Below are positions 34,354 through 44,449 of a stretch of 64,000 nucleotides of DNA, in pieces. Each line of letters begins with the position of its first letter. The stretch's first letter is position 1. Location: positions 310,001-374,000 of the forward strand of contig NZ_JAODUA010000001.1 in assembly GCF_025399895.1 (NCBI RefSeq). Reading direction: 5' to 3'. The position numbers and the translations under genes were made by a program. This DNA comes from Streptomyces sp. ASQP_92 (lineage in GTDB: Bacteria; Actinomycetota; Actinomycetes; Streptomycetales; Streptomycetaceae). The notes beneath the pieces were generated by a model. It was given only the letters and a program-made list of their open reading frames with translations. It was not told the origin of the DNA and made no database searches.

Positions 34354-35049
34354 ATGGCACCGTCGCAGAACGAGAAGGCACCGTCGCAGAACGAGCAGAA
34401 GAAGTCCCCGCCCCTGCGGAGCGACGCCCGGCGCAACCGGGACCTGCTGGTGGCGGCGGCGCGGGAGCTCTTCGCCGAGCAGGGGCTGAACGTTCCGCTC
34501 GACGAGATCGCCAAGCGCGCGGGGGTGGGCAACGCGACCCTCTACCGGCGCTTTCCGGCCCGGGGCGATCTGGTGGAGGCCGTCTTCCACGAGGACCTGA
34601 CCTCGGTGATGGCCTCCGGCGAGGAGGCCCGCCTGGCACGGGACGCGTGGGGCGCGCTCACCGCGTATCTGGAGGGCGTGTGCGCCCTGCTTGCCCGGGA
34701 CCGGGGGGTGGGCGACCTGATGACCACGGGCATCGAGGGCGCCCCGACCCTGGACGCGATCCACGCCCACAACCACGCGACGGTGAGCGAACTGATGCGG
34801 CGGGCGGCGGAGGCGGGTGAACTGCGCACGGACGTGGTCGCGGAGGACCTCCTGTTCGCCCTGAGCGCGCTCGGCACCTCGCTCCCGGCGGTGGAGGCGA
34901 CCCGCCCCGGCTCCTGGCGCCGCCCCCTCGCCCTCCTCCTGGACGGCTTCCGAGCCGAAGCCCAACGCCCCCTTCCCGAACGGCCGTTGACCCCGGCGGA
35001 GACGGACCGCGTCTACCGAGAAATGGGCGGCGAGCCGCCGGCGGTGTGA
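34354..35049 (+). CDS. TetR/AcrR family transcriptional regulator
   Basis: 231 aa. The helix-turn-helix is at about residues 45-65 (VPLDEIAKRAGVGNATLYRR, then FPARGDLVEAVF), preceded by RRNRDLLVAAARELFAEQG. The C-terminal part is an all-helical ligand-binding domain with no recognised ligand. The first 17 residues contain APSQNEK twice, encoded by a 21-bp direct repeat (34357-34377 and 34378-34398), giving a disordered N-terminal tail. It is not clearly paired with a target operon; the PPOX-like gene ends 76 bp upstream. Confidence 0.88.
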   Translation: MAPSQNEKAPSQNEQKKSPPLRSDARRNRDLLVAAARELFAEQGLNVPLDEIAKRAGVGNATLYRRFPARGDLVEAVFHEDLTSVMASGEEARLARDAWGALTAYLEGVCALLARDRGVGDLMTTGIEGAPTLDAIHAHNHATVSELMRRAAEAGELRTDVVAEDLLFALSALGTSLPAVEATRPGSWRRPLALLLDGFRAEAQRPLPERPLTPAETDRVYREMGGEPPAV

Positions 35050-35195
35050 GGGGGTGGTTGACCCGGGTCGGGTTGGCAGAAGCAATGGCAGCCCGCTCGG
35101 CGCCGGCCTCACCCCCAACCTCCACCCCACCGGCCGACCTCCACCCCCACCGGCCCGCGAGCGCCCCAGGACACGCACGGCCCGCCCAGCAAAAA

Positions 35196-35215
35196 GGCCC
35201 TCCCGAAGGAGGGCC
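35196..35215 (-). terminator. Intrinsic terminator of the tRNA-Arg gene
   Basis: GGCCCTCCCGAAGGAGGGCC is a perfect 8-bp stem with a CGAA loop. On the minus strand it is followed by five T residues, the classic Rho-independent form, 20 bp after the tRNA. Confidence 0.9.
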
Positions 35216-35235
35216 GAACGCCCGGTGGTCTTGGG

Positions 35236-35308
35236 CGCCCCCGGCAGGACTCGAACCTGCGGCCAAGCGCTTAGAAGGCGCCTGCTCTATCCACTGAGCT
35301 ACGGGGGC
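35236..35308 (-). tRNA. tRNA-Arg(UCU)
   Basis: On the minus strand, acceptor GCCCCCG pairs with CGGGGGC (discriminator G). The D arm includes AGCTCAGTGGATAGAGCA, the anticodon stem-loop is GCGCCTTCTAAGCGC with anticodon TCT, and the T arm is GCAGGTTCGAGTCCTGC. CCA is not encoded. It reads the rare AGA/AGG arginine codons. Confidence 0.97.
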
Positions 35309-35664
35309 CGAAATGGGGCCTCGGTGGCCCGGAGGCCGGGGCGGCGAGGGCTTGGGTCCGGGACGGGTCCCGGGCCGATGACCTTGCCGGGGACAAGGAT
35401 AGGGCTCCTGTCACCTCGTCCCGGTTGCTTCACCTGCGTGGCACGATGTGGAGGTTCGGTGAAGCGAACCGATAATCGCAGGCAGGTGCGAATCCTGCAG
35501 CGCTTTTGACGCTCGCGGCGCAGGGTGTTGTGCACTCGTTATGCCTGCGCCCCACTCGTCCCAAGTGCCCCATCTGTCCGATCGGCGCGTCTCGGTGGCC
35601 TATGGACGCGCGCGGAAGTGGCCATACGCTTCAAAAAGCCGCCAAAATTGGGCATTCTTCGCAT
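35309..35664. other. Intergenic stretch between tRNA-Arg and the GTPase operon
   Basis: It holds a perfect hairpin GGTTCG-GTGAAG-CGAACC (35453-35470) and a T-arm-like segment GCAGG-TGCGAAT-CCTGC (35482-35498), but no full cloverleaf. The last 100 bp are relatively AT-rich (AAAAAGCCGCCAAAATTGGG) and probably hold the GTPase operon promoter. Confidence 0.5.
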
Positions 35665-37278
35665 GTGGTGACCTTGGACGTACGGCCTCAGCTCATCGAC
35701 GCACTCTCCGCCCTGCGCGACAGTGTCGCCGCCGTGCGTCTCCCACTGCCCCTGCCGGGCGCGCCACGCGCCCGGCAGACGCGCAGCGAGCTGCTCGCAC
35801 AGCTCGACGACTATCTGCTGCCCCGGCTGCGAGATCCGGAAGCCCCGCTGCTCGCCGTCATCGGCGGATCCACCGGCGCCGGCAAGTCCACGCTCGTCAA
35901 CTCCCTTGTGGGGCGCCGGATCAGCGAGGCCGGAGTGCTGCGGCCCACCACGCGTACGCCCGTACTCGTGTGCCACCCCGACGACCGCGAGTGGTTCTCC
36001 GGCCCCCGGGTGCTGCCCGAACTCACCCGCGTCTGGCTGCCGCAACAGCACGAGGACGCTGAGGGCGTCGACCTGTCCGGCGGGGACGAGGAGGGTGCCG
36101 TACGCGTGGAGACCGCCACCACGCTGCCGCGCGGGCTCGCACTCCTCGACGCCCCGGACATCGACTCACTGGTCGTCAGCAACCGCATCCTGGCCGCCGA
36201 ACTGATCTGCGCCGCCGACGTCTGGGTCATGGTGACCACCGCCTCGCGGTACGCCGACGCGGTGCCCTGGCATCTGCTGCGTACCGCGAAGGAGTACGAC
36301 GCGACGCTGGTCACCGTGCTCGACCGGGTGCCGCACCAGGTGCTGGCCGAAGTGTCGCGGCAGTACGGGGCGTTGCTGACCCGGGCAGGGCTCGGGGACG
36401 TGCCCCGGTTCACCGTGCCCGAACTGCCCGAGTCCGCGGGCGCCTCGCACGGGCTGCTGCCCTCCACCGCCGTCGCGGCGCTGCGTACCTGGCTCACCCA
36501 CCGCAGCCAGGACCCGGCCGCCCGCCAGCAGGCCGTCGCCAGGACCGCGTCCGGCGCGATCGAGTCGCTCAACGCGCGGATGCCGGAACTGGCTTCGGCC
36601 GTCGCCGCGCAGTACGCCGCCGCCGTACGCCTGACCGCCGCCGTCGAGGACGCGTACGCCGCGGAGGGCGACCGGGTGCGGCGGCGCCTGCGGGCCGGTG
36701 AGGTGCTGGCCGGGGACGCGCTCACCCGCTGGCGCGCCCACCCCGGAGGGGCCTCGGCAGGCGAACTCCTCGACGCGCTGGTGGAGAGCCTCGCCGAACT
36801 GCTGCGGTGCGCGGCCGCCGCCGCGGACGAGCGGGTCAGGGACGCCTGGGCGGGCGAACCGGCGGCACAGGGATTCGCCGACGACGTACGCCACGAGGAC
36901 CCCGAGGACCGCATCGGGCTCGCCGTGCGGCGCTGGCGGCGGGTCCTGGAGGAGCTGGCCGAGGAAGAGGTGCGGGAGATGGAACGCTCGGTCGCGCCCG
37001 ACCCCGAGACCGTGGCCGCGCTGCTGGCCGCCGCGCTGCTCGGCGGCCGCCGGGCCCGCCGGGCCGGCGAGCGGCTCGCCGAGCGGATCGGCGCCCACGG
37101 CGCGCTGCGGCTGCGCGACAAGGGCGGCGAACTCGTCGCCACCTACATCGACCAGGTGCTCGGCGCCGAACGTGAACGGCGGCTCGCGCCGCTGGACGCC
37201 CTTGAGGTGACGCCCGAACCGCAGGCCGGGCTGATCGCCGCACTGTCCGTGGTGCAGAAGGAGAGGAAAGCGGCATGA
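35665..37278 (+). CDS. dynA: Dynamin-like GTPase, first of a pair (DynA-like)
   Basis: 537 aa. The P-loop [17 protein letters not shown] is at about residues 67-83; [14 protein letters not shown] is the switch I region and [12 protein letters not shown] the DxxG-type switch [15 protein letters not shown] replaces the usual N/TKxD. A long helical C-terminal region follows (about 250 residues), as in bacterial dynamins. In S. venezuelae, DynA and DynB are adjacent dynamin-like proteins that stabilise FtsZ rings during sporulation septation; length, order and pairing fit, but identity is from memory. GTG 35665 gives [13 protein letters not shown] 35668 is one codon shorter. It overlaps the next gene by ATGA. 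Confidence 0.72.
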   Translation: MVTLDVRPQLIDALSALRDSVAAVRLPLPLPGAPRARQTRSELLAQLDDYLLPRLRDPEAPLLAVIGGSTGAGKSTLVNSLVGRRISEAGVLRPTTRTPVLVCHPDDREWFSGPRVLPELTRVWLPQQHEDAEGVDLSGGDEEGAVRVETATTLPRGLALLDAPDIDSLVVSNRILAAELICAADVWVMVTTASRYADAVPWHLLRTAKEYDATLVTVLDRVPHQVLAEVSRQYGALLTRAGLGDVPRFTVPELPESAGASHGLLPSTAVAALRTWLTHRSQDPAARQQAVARTASGAIESLNARMPELASAVAAQYAAAVRLTAAVEDAYAAEGDRVRRRLRAGEVLAGDALTRWRAHPGGASAGELLDALVESLAELLRCAAAAADERVRDAWAGEPAAQGFADDVRHEDPEDRIGLAVRRWRRVLEELAEEEVREMERSVAPDPETVAALLAAALLGGRRARRAGERLAERIGAHGALRLRDKGGELVATYIDQVLGAERERRLAPLDALEVTPEPQAGLIAALSVVQKERKAA

Positions 37279-38993
37279 CGCAGCAGGCCGAGGACCGCTG
37301 GGCCGACGGGCTGATCGCGAGGCGCGCCGCCGAGCCCGGCGAGATGACGACCGGCCCCCAGGAGGGCGAGGAGCCGCAGGACGCCGCGTTCGAGCCCATC
37401 GGCGGCCCGTACGTCGGCACGGTACGAGGACGCCTGGACGCGCTGCGCGAACTGGTCGGCCTCTCCCGCACCCGGCTGGATGCCCAGGCGCTCGCCGAGG
37501 CCGGCCGGGTGCTCGACGAGGCGTCCGCGCGCCAGCGCCTGTCCGCGCGGCACACCGTCGTCGCCATCGCGGGCGCCACCGGAAGCGGCAAGTCCACCCT
37601 CTTCAACTCCCTTGCCAGAAGCCAGATTTCGGACACCGGGCTGCGCCGCCCGACCACCGGGGCGCCCATCGCGTGCAGTTGGACCGACGGCGCCGCCGGG
37701 CTGCTCGACCGGCTCGGAATCCCGGGCCGGCTGCGCCGCAGGCCGCTCGACGGCGCGCCCGGCGACCTGGAGGGCCTGGTCCTGGTCGACCTGCCCGACC
37801 TGGACTCGGCCGTCGTCTCGCACCGGCACGCCGCCGACCGGGTCCTCGCCCTGGTCGACGCGATCGTGTGGGTCGTGGACCCCGAGAAGTACGCCGACGC
37901 CGTACTCCACGAGCGCTATCTGCGCCCCCTCGCCGGGCACGCCGAAGTCAGCTTCGTCGTGCTCAACCAGGTGGACCGGCTGCCCGGGGACGCCGCCGAC
38001 CAGGTACTCGACGATCTGCGCCGGCTCCTCGACGAGGACGGCATGGCGCTGGGCGAACACGGCGAACCCGGCGCCTCGGTGCTCGCCCTCTCCGCGCTGA
38101 CCGGCCAGGGCGTGGGCGAACTCCGCGAGCAGCTCGGCCGGTTCGTGCGGGAGCGCGGCGCAGCCGCCCGCCGCCTCGCCGCCGACGTGGACGCGGCCGC
38201 CGCCGAACTGCGTCCGCTGTATGTGGCCGACGGCCACCCCGGACTCGGCGAACGGGCCCGCAGGGACTTCGGTGACCGCCTGGCCACGGCGGTCGGCGCC
38301 TCGGCCGCGGGGGAGGCCGCCGAACGCGAGTGGCGGCGCAACGCCCAGCGCGCCTGCGGCACACCGTGGCTGCGGCTGTGGCGCTGGTACGACCGGATCC
38401 GGGTCCCGGCCGTGCAGCGGCCCCGCTCCGGCAGCAAGGCCGAGGAGCAGGTCACCGCCCGCCAGCACGTGGAGCAGGCGGTCCGCACGGTCGCCGGCGA
38501 GGCCGCGGCCGGGCTGCCCGCACCCTGGGCCCAGGCCGTGCGCGAGGCGGCCGTGCGGGGCGCCGAAGGGCTTCCCGAGGCGCTGGACGAGCTCGCGGTA
38601 CGGGAGGAGCTGGAGCGGGGCACCTCGCCCCGGCCGCCGTGGTGGCCGGCCGCCGTGCTGGCCCAGATGGTCATGACGGGCATCCAGGTCGTGGGCGGGC
38701 TGTGGCTGGTGGGCCAGATCGTCGGGGTGCTGCCCCCCGGACTGATCGTCCCCGCGCTCGTGATGCTGGGCGGCATCGTGGGCGGCCCGCTGATCGAGTG
38801 GGCGTGCGCGGTGGCCGCGCGCGGGCCCGGACGGCGCTACGGGCAGGAGGCCGAACGCAGACTCCGCGAGGCCGCGGCGGCCTGCGGCCGGGCCAAGGTC
38901 CTGGACCCGGTGGCCGCCGAGCTGCTGCGGTACCGCGAGGTGCGTGAGCAGTACGCGGCGGTGGCGGGGACCGGAGTTCTCACGCAGGGGTGA
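37275..38993 (+). CDS. dynB: Membrane-anchored dynamin-like/YfjP-type GTPase (DynB-like)
   Basis: 572 aa. The P-loop is [16 protein letters not shown] near residue 98; [10 protein letters not shown] is switch [13 protein letters not shown] near 172 is switch [14 protein letters not shown] near 229 is a clear G4 motif. Two hydrophobic segments at about residues 456-516 ([35 protein letters not shown]) should anchor it in the membrane, after a helical middle part. This matches the DynB description (two TM helices) and the pairing with a soluble partner. Probable role: with the upstream GTPase, membrane remodelling or Z-ring stability at sporulation septa (inference). ATG 37275 overlaps the previous stop. 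Confidence 0.72.
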   Translation: MTQQAEDRWADGLIARRAAEPGEMTTGPQEGEEPQDAAFEPIGGPYVGTVRGRLDALRELVGLSRTRLDAQALAEAGRVLDEASARQRLSARHTVVAIAGATGSGKSTLFNSLARSQISDTGLRRPTTGAPIACSWTDGAAGLLDRLGIPGRLRRRPLDGAPGDLEGLVLVDLPDLDSAVVSHRHAADRVLALVDAIVWVVDPEKYADAVLHERYLRPLAGHAEVSFVVLNQVDRLPGDAADQVLDDLRRLLDEDGMALGEHGEPGASVLALSALTGQGVGELREQLGRFVRERGAAARRLAADVDAAAAELRPLYVADGHPGLGERARRDFGDRLATAVGASAAGEAAEREWRRNAQRACGTPWLRLWRWYDRIRVPAVQRPRSGSKAEEQVTARQHVEQAVRTVAGEAAAGLPAPWAQAVREAAVRGAEGLPEALDELAVREELERGTSPRPPWWPAAVLAQMVMTGIQVVGGLWLVGQIVGVLPPGLIVPALVMLGGIVGGPLIEWACAVAARGPGRRYGQEAERRLREAAAACGRAKVLDPVAAELLRYREVREQYAAVAGTGVLTQG

Positions 38994-38998
38994 ACGGG

Positions 38999-39025
38999 TT
39001 TTCCACAAAGGGGCGGTAGTCCACA
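38999..39025. promoter_or_regulatory. Two DnaA-box-like 9-mers
   Basis: TTTTCCACA (38999-39007) and TAGTCCACA (39017-39025) each differ by one base from TTGTCCACA, the usual high-GC DnaA box, and lie 18 bp apart upstream of ssbB. They may be chance matches. Confidence 0.35.
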
Positions 39026-39047
39026 GGCCCCGGCACGTACTCCCCGT

Positions 39048-39100
39048 CCGGTCCAGCATGGAGATCGACAGCGCAAGGGTTCGATCGACGGCTGGACCGG
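39048..39100 (+). terminator. Long hairpin between the GTPase pair and ssbB
   Basis: CCGGTCCAGC and GCTGGACCGG are perfectly complementary, with an inner GATCGA/TCGATC pairing. It may end the GTPase operon or sit in the ssbB leader. Confidence 0.55.
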
Positions 39101-39204
39101 GCGGGGCTTTTCTGTGCCGCGTTCCGGGGTGGTCCCGGGCGGCCGGGGCCGGAAGAACCCGGGGATCGAACCAACGGCGATACACGGTACGGGGGTTGAG
39201 GGCA

Positions 39205-39774
39205 GTGAACGAGACGATGGTGACGCTGGTCGGCAATGTGGCCACGCAGGTGGAGTGGCGGGAGACCGCGACGGGAGGGGTCGCGCGGTTCCGGCTCGCG
39301 GTGACCGCGCGCCGCTTCGACCGGGAGAAGCAGGCCTGGGTCGACGGGGCCACCAGCTTCTACACGGTGTGGGCGGCACGGACACTCGGCATGAACCTGA
39401 CGGGCTCGGTCGCCATCGGTGAACCGGTCGTTGTGCACGGCCGGTTGAAGGTGCGGGACGAGGAACGCGCGGACGGCCCGCGCTGGTTCTCGGCGGATGT
39501 CGACGCGGTGGCGATCGGGCACGACATGACACGGGGGACCACCGCGTTCCGGCGCGTGTTCAAGGGGGAGGCGGTCCCGGTCGAACGGGCCGGGGCCGCG
39601 GGGGCGGAGGGCCCGGCACCGAACCGGAACGAGGCCCCGCCGCCCGCGTCCGCATCGGCTCCGGCACCGGCTCCGGGTGGTGCCACCGGCGCTGTTTCGG
39701 CCACGACCCCCACGACGGTGGTATGGGAATCGGCCATCAGCGGGGCCGAGAAGGCGGCGCCAATGGGCGTATAG
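39205..39774 (+). CDS. ssbB: Single-stranded DNA-binding protein (SsbB-type)
   Basis: 189 aa from GTG 39205. The OB fold takes about residues 1-112: NETMVTLVGNVATQVEWRET, GVARFRLAVTARRFD, SFYTVWAARTLGMNL, VVVHGRLKVRD. The rest is low-complexity Ala/Pro/Gly-rich. The acidic C-terminal tip (DDDIPF-like) of replicative SsbA is absent, and the replicative rpsF-ssbA-rpsR neighbourhood is not here, so this is the second Ssb. In S. coelicolor SsbB is needed for chromosome segregation during sporulation. Its location next to dynAB-like genes fits that. RBS GGGGGTTGAGGG precedes the start. Confidence 0.85.
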   Translation: MNETMVTLVGNVATQVEWRETATGGVARFRLAVTARRFDREKQAWVDGATSFYTVWAARTLGMNLTGSVAIGEPVVVHGRLKVRDEERADGPRWFSADVDAVAIGHDMTRGTTAFRRVFKGEAVPVERAGAAGAEGPAPNRNEAPPPASASAPAPAPGGATGAVSATTPTTVVWESAISGAEKAAPMGV

Positions 39775-40087
39775 GAGACGGCACTTGGGGGAGGGCGGCG
39801 CGGAGGGGGTGCGGGGTGGAGAGGTGGTCGAGCACGGAACGTGTCCCGAAACTCCCCCTCTGTCCAGGCGATTTGTCGATAAGCCAAGCCCGTACACGTG
39901 TTTCGGGATAACGATTCCGAATCGGAATGGTTATCTGATGACATCACCACGGATCGTCGACTTCCGTATCCCTAGGATTCCCGCGTACTCACGGGGCACT
40001 TGAGTCTGCCGGCGAGGCACTTCCCCCACGCGCACCACTGGTGCACGCGCACCACATGCGAAAGAGCCTCGCCCGAAGGGGAATTCT
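39775..40087. other. Control region upstream of the surface protein gene
   Basis: A 313-bp gene-free, AT-rich stretch by local standards. It contains the 29-bp dyad at 39907-39935 and no ORF with coding bias. It probably holds the promoter and leader of the surface protein gene, whose RBS is CGAAGGGGAATTCT before the GTG-type start. Confidence 0.6.
39907..39935. promoter_or_regulatory. 29-bp imperfect palindrome, probable operator
   Basis: Arms GATAACnATTCCGA and TCGGAATnGTTATC around a central A agree at 13 of 14 positions each side. It is AT-rich against the G+C-rich background and lies about 150 bp before the surface protein gene. The binding protein is unknown. Confidence 0.6.
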
Positions 40088-41500
40088 GTGTTTTCAGCCG
40101 TTCACGGGCCTTCCGCCCGCAAGCGGGGTGCTCTGCGCCTCGCCACCGCCGCAGCCGTATCGGGACTTGTCGCCGCGGGTGCGATAGCCGGGGCGGGTGG
40201 GGCTTTCGCGGACACGCCGGGCCAGCAGGGTCTGGGCGGCGCGACCGCCACCATCCAGGGCCTGGAGCCCGGTTCCTTCGCCGACGCGGTCATCGAGGGC
40301 GCCGACGGAGAGAAGGAGAACGTCTCCGCCGGTCTGTTCCGGATGAACGTCGACGGCGGCGGCACGCTGCGCACGTACTGCATCGACATCCACAACCCCA
40401 CGCAGCGCGAGGCGAAGTACCGCGAGACGCCGTGGAGCGGGACCTCGCTGGCGAACAACGCGAACGCCGGCAAGATCCGCTGGATCCTGGAGAATTCCTA
40501 CCCGCAGAAGAACGACCTCGCGGGTCTGGCCAGGGCCGCGCACATCGAGGGCAAGCTCAGCAACGCCGAGGCCGCCGCGGCCACCCAGGTCGCCATCTGG
40601 CGCTACTCGGACAATGCCAAGGTCACGGTCACGAACGAGGTCGGTAAGAAGCTGGCCGAGTGGCTGTACGAAAACGCGCAGGTCGCCGCGGAGCCCAAGG
40701 CCTCGCTGACCCTCGACGGCGCGTCGGCGGCGGGCAAGGCCGGCCAGAAGCTCGGTCCGGTCACGGTGCACACCAACGCCGACAAGGTCACGGTCACCCC
40801 GTCCGAGGAGCTCAAGGCCGCCGGCGTCAAGGTCGTGGACAAGACGGGGAAGGTCGCGACCTCCGCCGTCGACAACAGCCAGCTCTTCTTCAACCCCCCG
40901 GCGGGTGCTCAGCCGGGAGTCGGCACGCTGCGTCTTTCGGCCACCACTCAGGTTCCCGTCGGCCGCGCGTTCGCCAGTGACTCCAAGAGCCAGACGCAGA
41001 TCCTGGCCGGCTCCAGCGACTCGACGGTCAACGCCGAGGCCAAGGTGACCTGGGCCAAGCAGGGTGCCATCCCGGCCGTGACCGTCAAGAAGGACTGCGC
41101 CAAGGGCGGCGTGGACATCACCGTCACCAACAAGGGTGACAAGCCGTACCCGGTGACCGTCGGTGGCCGAACGGTCGCCACGGTCCCCGCCGGCGCCTCG
41201 AAGACCGTGCTGTTCCCGGTCGCCGAGGACGGGAAGTACGACTTCACCCTCGCGGGCCAGCACTTCTCCGGCACCCTCGATTGCAAGACCGCCGGTACGG
41301 GCACCCCCACCCCGTCCTCGAAGCCCAGCCCCGCCTCGGTGGGTGGCGGCTCGACCGGGACCAAGGGCGGCACCGGCCTCGCCGAGACCGGCAGCTCCAG
41401 CGCCACCCCGATGATCGCCGGTGCGGCGATCGTCCTGGTGCTGCTCGGAGGCGGCGCGGTCTTCTTCCTCCGCAAGAGGAACACGGGCGGCGGCAGCTGA
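40088..41500 (+). CDS. Cys-Gln thioester domain surface protein with LAETG sorting signal
   Basis: 470 aa. A signal peptide ends near AGGAFADTPG (residues 1-43). Residues 45-200 fit a thioester-forming domain: Cys98 in RTYCIDIHNPT and Gln167 in AATQVAIWRYSD would form the internal Cys-Gln thioester that lets such adhesins bond covalently to surfaces. Two beta-sandwich-like repeats follow, then a Pro/Ser/Thr/Gly-rich spacer. LAETG (431-435), a hydrophobic helix and FFLRKRN form a sortase signal of the LAxTG type used by class E sortases in Streptomyces. So the protein should be attached to cell-wall peptidoglycan. It is alone, with a strong terminator after it and an operator-like palindrome before it. 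Confidence 0.9.
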   Translation: MFSAVHGPSARKRGALRLATAAAVSGLVAAGAIAGAGGAFADTPGQQGLGGATATIQGLEPGSFADAVIEGADGEKENVSAGLFRMNVDGGGTLRTYCIDIHNPTQREAKYRETPWSGTSLANNANAGKIRWILENSYPQKNDLAGLARAAHIEGKLSNAEAAAATQVAIWRYSDNAKVTVTNEVGKKLAEWLYENAQVAAEPKASLTLDGASAAGKAGQKLGPVTVHTNADKVTVTPSEELKAAGVKVVDKTGKVATSAVDNSQLFFNPPAGAQPGVGTLRLSATTQVPVGRAFASDSKSQTQILAGSSDSTVNAEAKVTWAKQGAIPAVTVKKDCAKGGVDITVTNKGDKPYPVTVGGRTVATVPAGASKTVLFPVAEDGKYDFTLAGQHFSGTLDCKTAGTGTPTPSSKPSPASVGGGSTGTKGGTGLAETGSSSATPMIAGAAIVLVLLGGGAVFFLRKRNTGGGS

Positions 41501-41542
41501 CCACGCCCGCACCGTTCGATGAGCTCACCGTGAAGACCGGAT

Positions 41543-41591
41543 GACGGGCGACGGCCTCGGTACGCACCCCGTACCGGGGCCGTCGCCCGTC
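41543..41591 (+). terminator. Long perfect hairpin terminator after the surface protein gene
   Basis: GACGGGCGACGGCC and GGCCGTCGCCCGTC pair perfectly, extended by CGGTAC/GTACCG, with a short loop. It can also end the convergent minus-strand gene at 41660. Confidence 0.85.
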
Positions 41592-41659
41592 CTCGCCCGG
41601 CATCGATGCGCCCTCAGGTGCGGGCGAGGACCAGCGGACCGGTGGTGCTCAGCCGGGCC

Positions 41660-42106
41660 CTACCAGGCCGGCCGGGGGTCCCGCAGCTCCTCCGGGGTCT
41701 GCTCGGGCAGCCAGGTGTGTCCGACGTCCGTGCGCCACAGGCAACCGGGGCGGGGCGGGTACTCCTGCGTGTCGGGGGCCGGGGCGTAGAAGCGCTCGGT
41801 GCCCGGCAGCGGCAGCTCGACCAGCTTGCCCTCACGGAACATCCACAGCCCGAAGCAGTCGTCATCCTCGTCATGGAGCATGACCTGCACGCACTCCGGG
41901 TTGTTCCACGGCAGCGCCTCCAGCTCCCTCAGGATTCCGGTGCGCGCGTTATCCCGACAGAACTCCAGATGCCACCCGCCGACGAACCATCCCGGTATCT
42001 GCTCGAACTGGCCTCGCCACGTACGCGACTCGTCGCGCCGGGTCAGTGGCTCCATCACTTCGTCCTCGTACCGGGCCAGCACGAGTACCTGCGCCATTCT
42101 GCTCAT
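41660..42106 (-). CDS. Hypothetical protein, 148 aa
   Basis: Unrecognised. The sequence is rich in Trp, Glu and Arg (FEQIPGWFVGGWHLEFCRDN, VMLHDEDDDCFGLWMFREGK, RPGCLWRTDVGHTWLPEQ) and has no TM helix or signal peptide, so it is probably a small cytosolic protein. Codon bias supports it as coding. Starts at 42106 (MSRMAQV) and 42097 (MAQVLVL) are both possible; neither has a strong RBS. It is divergent from ettA and convergent with the surface protein gene. Confidence 0.65.
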   Translation of the reverse strand: MSRMAQVLVLARYEDEVMEPLTRRDESRTWRGQFEQIPGWFVGGWHLEFCRDNARTGILRELEALPWNNPECVQVMLHDEDDDCFGLWMFREGKLVELPLPGTERFYAPAPDTQEYPPRPGCLWRTDVGHTWLPEQTPEELRDPRPAW

Positions 42107-42293
42107 GGGCGTATGCGACCGCATGCGGCCGCGGCGGGCAAGACAATTAGGGAGGCACCCCGCGCGCTCCGGAGGCGGGGCGAACGTCCAGGTCGCGGCC
42201 CCCGGGCCGAACCCGTTTCCCCCCGGGGCTGGCCTTCAGGCAAGATGGGGTGTATCTGCCCACAGCCCGATTCACACTGCCGGACGGTTTCTC

Positions 42294-43958
<1,665 letters not shown>

Positions 43959-43963
43959 GCGCA

Positions 43964-44449
43964 GTGACCCGCCACATCTACCGCTGCCCGCTCCGCTGGT
44001 CGGACATGGATGCCTTCGGGCACGTCAACAATGCTGTCTTCGTCCGGTACTTGGAGGAAGCCCGCATCGACTTCATGTTCCGGCTGGCGCCGGGTGACGG
44101 GTCGCCCTCGTTCAAGGGCGGGTCCGTCGTGGCCCGCCACGAGATCGACTACAAGCGACCCCTGGTGCACCGGCACGAGCCGGTCATCATCGAGTCGTGG
44201 GTGACCAGGATCGGGGCGGCGTCGCTGACCATCGCCTACGAGGTCAAGGAGCCGGGCGAGGGCGGCCTCGTGTACGTCGAGGCCTCCACCGTCGTGGTGC
44301 CCTACGACCTCGCGGAGGGGCGGCCCCGGCGGATCACCGCCGAGGAGAAGTCCTTCCTGCGCGAGTACGTCGATGACGGGTCCCGTGCCGATGACGGGTC
44401 CCGTGCCGACGACGGCTCCCGTGCCGGGCGGGAGCGGGCGGCGGCGTGA
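43964..44449 (+). CDS. Acyl-CoA thioesterase (4HBT hotdog fold)
   Basis: 161 aa. RWSDMDAFGHVNNAVFVRYL near residue 10 is the 4HBT hotdog motif with the catalytic Asp; VVARHEIDYKRPLVHRHEPV and LTIAYEV continue the fold. Such enzymes hydrolyse acyl-CoA thioesters, often fatty or aromatic. The start GTG 43964 is 6 nt after the ettA stop, so it is co-transcribed with ettA. The C-terminus has DDGSRA three times, from an 18-bp tandem repeat (44372-44425), then GRERAAA. The stop overlaps the next GTG. Confidence 0.87.
   Translation: MTRHIYRCPLRWSDMDAFGHVNNAVFVRYLEEARIDFMFRLAPGDGSPSFKGGSVVARHEIDYKRPLVHRHEPVIIESWVTRIGAASLTIAYEVKEPGEGGLVYVEASTVVVPYDLAEGRPRRITAEEKSFLREYVDDGSRADDGSRADDGSRAGRERAAA
44372..44425 (+). 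repeat. 18-bp tandem repeat, three copies, in thioesterase gene
   Basis: GATGACGGGTCCCGTGCC repeated three times, the last with two changes. It encodes DDGSRA repeats and keeps the frame. Confidence 0.9.

Noticed and set aside
35233..35310. Attachment site of an integrative element at tRNA-Arg
   Set aside because: No direct repeat of the tRNA 3' end and no integrase was seen on either side within the window.
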